Made by a program: the position numbers and the translations under genes. DNA of 64,000 nt from JBFIHF01 sp964411125 (GTDB taxonomy: Bacteria; Myxococcota_A; Bradymonadia; Bradymonadales; Bradymonadaceae), in assembly GCA_964411125.1 (NCBI GenBank), contig CAYPJU010000027.1:7707-71706 (forward strand). The letters run 5' to 3'. Shown here piece by piece: positions 59,731 through 64,000 of this stretch; within the stretch, counting starts at the first letter, position 1; every line of letters begins with the position of its first letter. The notes beneath the pieces are model-generated. The model did no database searches. It saw only the letters and a program-made list of their open reading frames with translations, and had not been told where the DNA came from.

Positions 59731-60675
59731 ATGGCAAGAGATCAACTCGATCCGGGCGCGATCGATGCGCTCATCAACGAGCTCGAGACCAAAATGGCTC
59801 GGCTCCGATCGATCTACGAACAGTACTTCATGGGGATCGAGCGGATGCCGCCGTCGACGCTTCGGAAGGACGTCGTGCGCCTGATCCACAACCTGGAGAA
59901 CGCCTACATTCGGAACACGGCGACGAAGTTCAAAGTCCGCAGCCTCGTCCAGCGTTTCAACTCGTACAAAGCGTACTGGAACCGGGTGGAGCGGCAGATC
60001 GAAGAGGGGACGTACAAACGGGACATCAATCGCGCGCAGCGGAACACGAAGCGACGCGAGCGTCGTGATGACCGATCGGAGCGCAACGACGACGGCATCG
60101 TCGACATCGACATGGACGACATCGAAGCGCTGGGGGATCTGCAGGCGGAGATGGAGAACATGCTCTCGTCGGGGGAGTTCGACCGCCGCACGAGCGAACC
60201 GCCGGCGCCGGGCTCCGAGCTGAGCGCCGAGGAGCGCGAGCGCCGCAAGGCCCAGAAGCTCGCCGAGATTCGAGCCCAGCTCGCCGGGGGCGGAGACGTG
60301 AAGACGAGCAATCCGCAACCGACACCACCGGCAGCGTCGACCCCCGCGACGCGCGGCGCTCCGGTCTCGACGGGCGCCCGCGCGCAGCGCGCGAGCCTGA
60401 GCGACATCAAAGCGAAGATGGCTCAGCGGGGCGCGGCCCCGGCCTCGTCGTCGGCGGGGAGCGGCAACAACGACGAAGCCCGCCGGGTCTACAACCAACT
60501 GATCGAGGCGAAGCAGCGTTGCAACGAGTCGACCAAGGGCCTCACGTACGAAGCGGTCTCGAAGTCGATGTCGAAGCAGCGCGAGCAGTTGCGCAACAAG
60601 CGAGGCGCGTCGGACGTGGAGTTCAAGGTCGTGATCAAGGACGGCCGCGCGTTCCTCAAGCCCGAAACGAAGTAG
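59731..60675 (+). CDS. MXAN_5187-like protein
   Basis: 314 residues from ATG 59731 with GGGAG upstream. N-terminal 100 residues are basic helices (ETKMARLRSIYEQYFMGIER, IRNTATKFKVRSLVQRFNSY). The middle is acidic and low complexity; the C-terminal 65 residues (VYNQLIEAKQRCNESTKGLT ... DVEFKVVIKDGRAFLKPETK) are the MXAN_5187 C-terminal domain, known mainly from Myxococcota. Cytoplasmic, no catalytic motif. Set between btuF and btuD, 9 bases ahead of btuD, so it is in one operon with the ATPase. Function unknown. Confidence 0.85.
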   Translation: MARDQLDPGAIDALINELETKMARLRSIYEQYFMGIERMPPSTLRKDVVRLIHNLENAYIRNTATKFKVRSLVQRFNSYKAYWNRVERQIEEGTYKRDINRAQRNTKRRERRDDRSERNDDGIVDIDMDDIEALGDLQAEMENMLSSGEFDRRTSEPPAPGSELSAEERERRKAQKLAEIRAQLAGGGDVKTSNPQPTPPAASTPATRGAPVSTGARAQRASLSDIKAKMAQRGAAPASSSAGSGNNDEARRVYNQLIEAKQRCNESTKGLTYEAVSKSMSKQREQLRNKRGASDVEFKVVIKDGRAFLKPETK

Positions 60676-60684
60676 ACCTCCTCT

Positions 60685-61443
60685 GTGCTCGAAGCACGAG
60701 AACTCTCCCATTCCTACGCGGGCCAGACGGTCTTGCGCGAGTTTTCGCTGGCGCTACCGCCCGGCCGTTCCGTCGCGATCGTCGGGCCGAACGGCGCCGG
60801 CAAGACGACCGCTCTGCGCTGCCTGTCGGGGGTGCTGACCCCCGAGCGCGGTGAAGTGACGCTGGGCGGCCGGCCGATCGGGGACCTGAACCCTCGCGAG
60901 GTGGCGCGGAGCTTGTCGGTGGTTCCGCAGGCCGCCCCACCCGTCTTCGCGTTCACGGTCATGGAATTCGTGCTGATGGGGCTGCACGCGCAGCTCGGCC
61001 GATTCGCGCTCGAGAGTGAGGAGCACCGCGGCGCGGCACGTCGCGCGCTCGAGCGCGTGCGGGTCGCCGAGCTCGCCCACCGTCGCCTCGACGAGCTGTC
61101 GGGCGGGGAACGGCAGCGGGTCGTGATCGCCCGAACGCTTCTCTCCGACGCGAAGATCTGGCTCCTCGACGAGCCGACCAACAACCTCGACCTGTCTCAC
61201 CAGGTCGGGGTGCTCGATGCGGTCGCGGAACATTGCGATGGGGGCGGAAGCGCCGTGGCGATCCTGCACGATCTCGACCACGCAGCGCGGTCGTTTCACG
61301 AGGTCGTCGTGATGCACCACGGAGCAGTGGTTGCGCACGGCCCTCCCGAGGATGCGCTCGACTCCGAGTTGCTCAGCGAGGTGTTCGGGGTTTCGCTGCG
61401 ACGCCTCAGCGCCGACGGGCGCAGCGCCTGGGTCGTCGGCTGA
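60685..61443 (+). CDS. btuD: ABC transporter ATP-binding protein, BtuD/FecE family
   Basis: 252 residues from GTG 60685. Walker A GPNGAGKTT, Q-loop VVPQAAPP, signature LSGGERQRV, Walker B WLLDEPTNNLDL, and switch histidine in AILHDLDHA are all present. Powers the BtuC permease encoded divergently 1.9 kb away. The three transporter genes are thus split over two strands with an unrelated gene between, unlike the usual single operon. Confidence 0.92.
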   Translation: MLEARELSHSYAGQTVLREFSLALPPGRSVAIVGPNGAGKTTALRCLSGVLTPERGEVTLGGRPIGDLNPREVARSLSVVPQAAPPVFAFTVMEFVLMGLHAQLGRFALESEEHRGAARRALERVRVAELAHRRLDELSGGERQRVVIARTLLSDAKIWLLDEPTNNLDLSHQVGVLDAVAEHCDGGGSAVAILHDLDHAARSFHEVVVMHHGAVVAHGPPEDALDSELLSEVFGVSLRRLSADGRSAWVVG

Positions 61444-61447
61444 GGGC

Positions 61448-61489
61448 GAGCCCGGTAGAGATTCTTCTCGACTCCAATCTCTCGGGCTC
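61448..61489. terminator. bidirectional terminator candidate
   Basis: Arms GAGCCCGGTAGAGATT (61448-61463) and AATCTCTCGGGCTC (61476-61489) pair over 14 bp with a 2-base bulge, around a 12-base loop, exactly between the convergent btuD and serpin stops. Confidence 0.6.
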
Positions 61490-61509
61490 CGCGGCCCGCA
61501 AGACGATGC

Positions 61510-62820
61510 TCAAGGGCGCACGACCCTGGCGATGAAGAGAATCGCGCCGGTGGGGACGTCGCGCACGACGATGAGGAAGGGACGGTCCGCGCGAAACTCG
61601 ACGGGCTGACTTCCCCCGCCCGAACCGAGGGCGCCCATGATCGCGGCGGAGCCCGCCGCGGCGACGGTTCCCTCTTCGTCGATCTCCATCGTCGCGTTGT
61701 GGACCATGCTGTTGACGTAGAGAGTTTCGGGTGCCGAGGAGAGCCGTCCGAGCTGAGCCGTCTCGGCGTCGAAGAGCCGGCGGACGCCGAGCGCCCCCAT
61801 CGCGGTCGGGAAGTCGAGCTCGGAGCCGATGGAAAACCGCGGGAGGTGGATCGCGACGTCGGTGTGTTCCATCTGCTGGACGATCCATTCGTAGTAACGA
61901 ACGTCGAGCCCCTGGGCGAAGGCGTCCGCGTCACCGGACTGCGGGACGAGGACGATCGCCTCGACGTCGCCACCGACGTACGGGAGAGCGACGGCGTGGA
62001 CCTTGTCGTTCGCGAAATGACGGACGTGCTGTGTCCCGCGCATCGTCGGAACTTCGACGCTTCCGTCGGGCGTTTCGAACGCAAGGAGAGTCGTCGACGC
62101 AGGATGGAATCGGTCGTCCCACGCCGCGTCGAAGTAGGTCGCGTTCGCGACGACCAGGCGAGTGCTCTGGTCGATGGCGCGTGGCGGGACGACGTCGACG
62201 ATGCGACCGGCCGTGGCGTCGTCGAAGAACTTCGAGATCTTCGCGTGGGTCTCGGGGACCGCGTCGAAGTCGACCGTCTCGATCTGGGCGAGGTGTTCGC
62301 GTTCGGCGACGCGGCGGAACGCCGGAAGAATCGCGGTTTTCGGGCTGTGCCAGATCCCGTTGATCGCCCGGATTCGGAAGCCGCGCTCGTGATCCTCGTT
62401 CTGCTCGCGCAGTCGCAGTTGGTCGTGCAGACGCCTGAACTGGTCGTGCATGTCGCCCTCTTTCCCGCGCAGATGGAGGGCCGTGCGTAGCTCGGCGCTG
62501 GTCTCCGCTTCGGTCCCGGCCAACACGAGGGTCAGCATCGACGCAGCCCCGTAGGGGGACATGACCATGTTGCCGTCGGGGACGACTTTGAGGAGGTCGA
62601 AGGCGAACTCGTTGGTGGCGGTGACGAGGGGGACGACACCGGTGTTGACGGTTTCCTCTTCGGCGCGCTTTCCGGCGACGGCGTCGTCGCGATCGACGGG
62701 CCCATCCGAGACCGTGTCCTCCGTCGTCGAGGGCGACGCGGTGGGGGCGGACTCCTTCTGCTGGCTTGCACAGGAAGCGACGAAGGCGAGGATGCAGCAG
62801 AGTGTGATTTTACGAACCAT
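61510..62820 (-). CDS. serpin family lipoprotein
   Basis: 436 residues from ATG 62820 with AAGGA upstream. Lipobox in AFVASCASQ (Cys about 17), then a 45-residue Ser/Thr/Asp linker. Residues 65-436 form a complete serpin: NEFAFDLLKVVPDGNMVMSP, LVVANATYFDAAWDDRF, VHAVALPYVGGDVEAIVLVP and the C-terminal FRADRPFLIVVRDVPTGAIL. The reactive-loop hinge at about 382-394 is EEGTVAAAGSAAI, mostly small residues as in inhibitory serpins, while the rest of the loop (GALGSGGGSQPV) is glycine-rich. Target protease unknown. It sits 40 bases after egtD in the same direction. Serpins are uncommon in bacteria. Confidence 0.9.
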   Translation of the reverse strand: MVRKITLCCILAFVASCASQQKESAPTASPSTTEDTVSDGPVDRDDAVAGKRAEEETVNTGVVPLVTATNEFAFDLLKVVPDGNMVMSPYGAASMLTLVLAGTEAETSAELRTALHLRGKEGDMHDQFRRLHDQLRLREQNEDHERGFRIRAINGIWHSPKTAILPAFRRVAEREHLAQIETVDFDAVPETHAKISKFFDDATAGRIVDVVPPRAIDQSTRLVVANATYFDAAWDDRFHPASTTLLAFETPDGSVEVPTMRGTQHVRHFANDKVHAVALPYVGGDVEAIVLVPQSGDADAFAQGLDVRYYEWIVQQMEHTDVAIHLPRFSIGSELDFPTAMGALGVRRLFDAETAQLGRLSSAPETLYVNSMVHNATMEIDEEGTVAAAGSAAIMGALGSGGGSQPVEFRADRPFLIVVRDVPTGAILFIARVVRP

Positions 62821-62860
62821 GGTGGTCCTTGGAACGCGGGAGGAGTGCTTCGGATCTAAA

Positions 62861-63865
62861 TTAGCCGGATTTGGTGACGCCCCACAACGCGTCGACGAAC
62901 CAGCCCCGCCGGTCACGGTACTCTTCGACGACGCGGAAACCGGTCGAGTCGGCGAGGTCGGTGACGTCGGTCGGGAGGTATTTGTAGGAGAACTCGGTGT
63001 GGATCGGCTCCCACGGTTCGAACTGGAACTCCTGCGAGAGCGCGTCGATGCCGACGGTCTGCTTGCTCAGGCTCACGAGGTAGCTCTCCATCGCCCCGGA
63101 GAAGACGTTGTAGGTGCCGAAATGGCGCCACTGTTCGACGTCGAAGTTGGCCCCGAGCTCGCGGTTGATGCGGCTGAGCAGGTTCAGGTTGAACGCCGAC
63201 GTGATGCCGGTGGGGTCGTTGTAGGCGGAGAGGAGGAGATCGATGTCCTTCTTGAGGTCGAAGCCGATCAGCACGTAATCGTCGGCGGCGAGGACCGTCC
63301 AGAGGCGGCGGAGGAACGCGCGTGCCTGGGATTTGTTGAAGTTCCCGATGTTCGAGCCGAGGAAGAGGACCAGCTTCGGGCGGATCTGTTCGGCCGCGCC
63401 GAGCCAGTGGAGTCCGTCGGTATACTCGGAGACGAGGCCGTGGATCTCGAGGTCGGGGAGGTCCTTCCCCATTCGGTTCACGACGACCTCGATCGCCTGC
63501 TCGGAGATGTCGATCGGGACGTAGCGGACGTCGACACCGGCGCGGACCAGCGGCTCGAGCAGGAGCTGTGTCTTTCGGCCGTCGCCGGCGCCGAGGTCGA
63601 CGACGTCGAACGGCCCGTCGAAGCGTGAGACCATCGATTCGCCGTGGGTCTCGAGGATCTCGCGCTCGCAATCGGTGAGATAGTACTGCGGGATGTCCAT
63701 GATCCTTGCGAAGAGCTCGCTACCGCGATCGTCATAGAACCAGCGGGCGTTGAGGCGTTTGGGCCTCTCGGAGAGGCCCTCGAGGACGTCGAGGGCGAAC
63801 TCGCGCTTCTCGTCGCGGAGGGCACCGGTCTTGGTGGCGTCGAGAATTTCCCAGGTGGCTGGCAT
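62861..63865 (-). CDS. egtD: L-histidine N(alpha)-methyltransferase, EgtD-like
   Basis: 334 residues from ATG 63865 with GGAG upstream. SAM-binding motif VVDLGAGDGRKTQLLLEPL; N-terminal LNARWFYDDRGSELFARIMD and PQYYLTDCEREILETH are hallmarks of the histidine-specific methyltransferase family; LVLFLGSNIGNFNK and FDLKKDIDLLLSAYNDPTG follow. EgtD trimethylates histidine to hercynine, the first step of ergothioneine synthesis. Its usual partner egtB is not within the window but could lie just beyond the right edge. Confidence 0.9.
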   Translation of the reverse strand: MPATWEILDATKTGALRDEKREFALDVLEGLSERPKRLNARWFYDDRGSELFARIMDIPQYYLTDCEREILETHGESMVSRFDGPFDVVDLGAGDGRKTQLLLEPLVRAGVDVRYVPIDISEQAIEVVVNRMGKDLPDLEIHGLVSEYTDGLHWLGAAEQIRPKLVLFLGSNIGNFNKSQARAFLRRLWTVLAADDYVLIGFDLKKDIDLLLSAYNDPTGITSAFNLNLLSRINRELGANFDVEQWRHFGTYNVFSGAMESYLVSLSKQTVGIDALSQEFQFEPWEPIHTEFSYKYLPTDVTDLADSTGFRVVEEYRDRRGWFVDALWGVTKSG

Positions 63866-64000
63866 GTCGGTGCTCCATGGTGGTCGCGGTCAAGGTACGG
63901 CGTGTGAACCGGATTCGCCAAGATGGTATCGCGATCGGACCTGGTGGACGATCCGCGGGCCATGCCCGCGCCAACGAGGGCCGGCGCTGCGCGCCGGGAG
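63866..64000. repeat. right-edge intergenic region with two perfect GC hairpins
   Basis: CGCGGGC-CAT-GCCCGCG (63954-63970) and CCGGCGC-TGC-GCGCCGG (63981-63997) stand side by side, REP-like in form. No gene start is visible upstream of egtD before the edge. Confidence 0.55.

Overview
The window is GC-rich, single-contig bacterial chromosome that most resembles a member of the Myxococcota (Polyangia type). The grounds are eukaryote-like Ser/Thr kinases, many lipoproteins with thrombospondin type-3 or Asp-Met-Gly repeats, a MYXO-CTERM-like C-terminal anchor, an MXAN_5187-like protein, large TPR/Sel1 proteins, and acyl-CoA oxidase/dehydrogenase genes. I see no rRNA, tRNA, CRISPR array, transposase or phage gene. 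The species assignment is inference.

Layout. 1-8.5 kb: the start of a Ser/Thr kinase running off the left edge, a secreted beta-helix-like protein, a MATE exporter with a glutathionyl-hydroquinone-reductase-type GST and a divergent LysR regulator, a small secreted protein, a long ArsR regulator divergent to a DUF7151-like lipoprotein, and a HugZ-like haem protein. 8.5-23.5 kb: a purine-degradation block. On the minus strand it has xdhA-xdhB-xdhC, translationally coupled to a 1066-aa TPR protein. On the plus strand it has allantoinase, an allantoicase/OHCU-decarboxylase fusion, 5-hydroxyisourate hydrolase and an M20 hydrolase, followed by argC-argB. Together these cover xanthine to urate and hydroxyisourate to ureidoglycolate; the urate-oxidising step is not here. 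23.5-28.7 kb: two adjacent, overlapping GHKL/Hsp90-like genes, one with a canonical ATP site and one with a degenerate site.

28.7-36.5 kb (mostly minus): two lipoproteins, two small envelope proteins, an acetate kinase-PduL fusion, an M3 oligoendopeptidase, a 59-aa acidic small protein (plus strand) and a zinc-independent alcohol dehydrogenase/quinone reductase. 36.6-41.3 kb: a compact module of membrane-anchored Ser/Thr kinase, TPR membrane protein and a lipoprotein that joins thrombospondin type-3 repeats to a type-1 periplasmic-binding domain. 41.3-50.6 kb: an acyl-CoA dehydrogenase, then three secreted-protein genes (two are tandem paralogues) lying between a stray copy of the plsB 3' end and the intact plsB. 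50.6-57.7 kb: Sel1-repeat lipoprotein, TerB-acyl-CoA oxidase fusion, an Asp-Met-Gly repeat surface protein and a VWA lipoprotein. 57.8-64 kb: a vitamin B12/iron-siderophore ABC transporter (btuC, btuF, btuD) split by an MXAN_5187-like gene, a serpin lipoprotein and egtD.

Two patterns cut across the genes. The perfect 12-bp palindrome TGACCGCGGTCA occurs five times, always inside genes but in two different reading frames. Four intergenic gaps carry tandem repeats built on 7- or 14-bp units, one more gap carries a hexamer tract, and another pair of 64-bp near-identical repeats contains nested hairpins.
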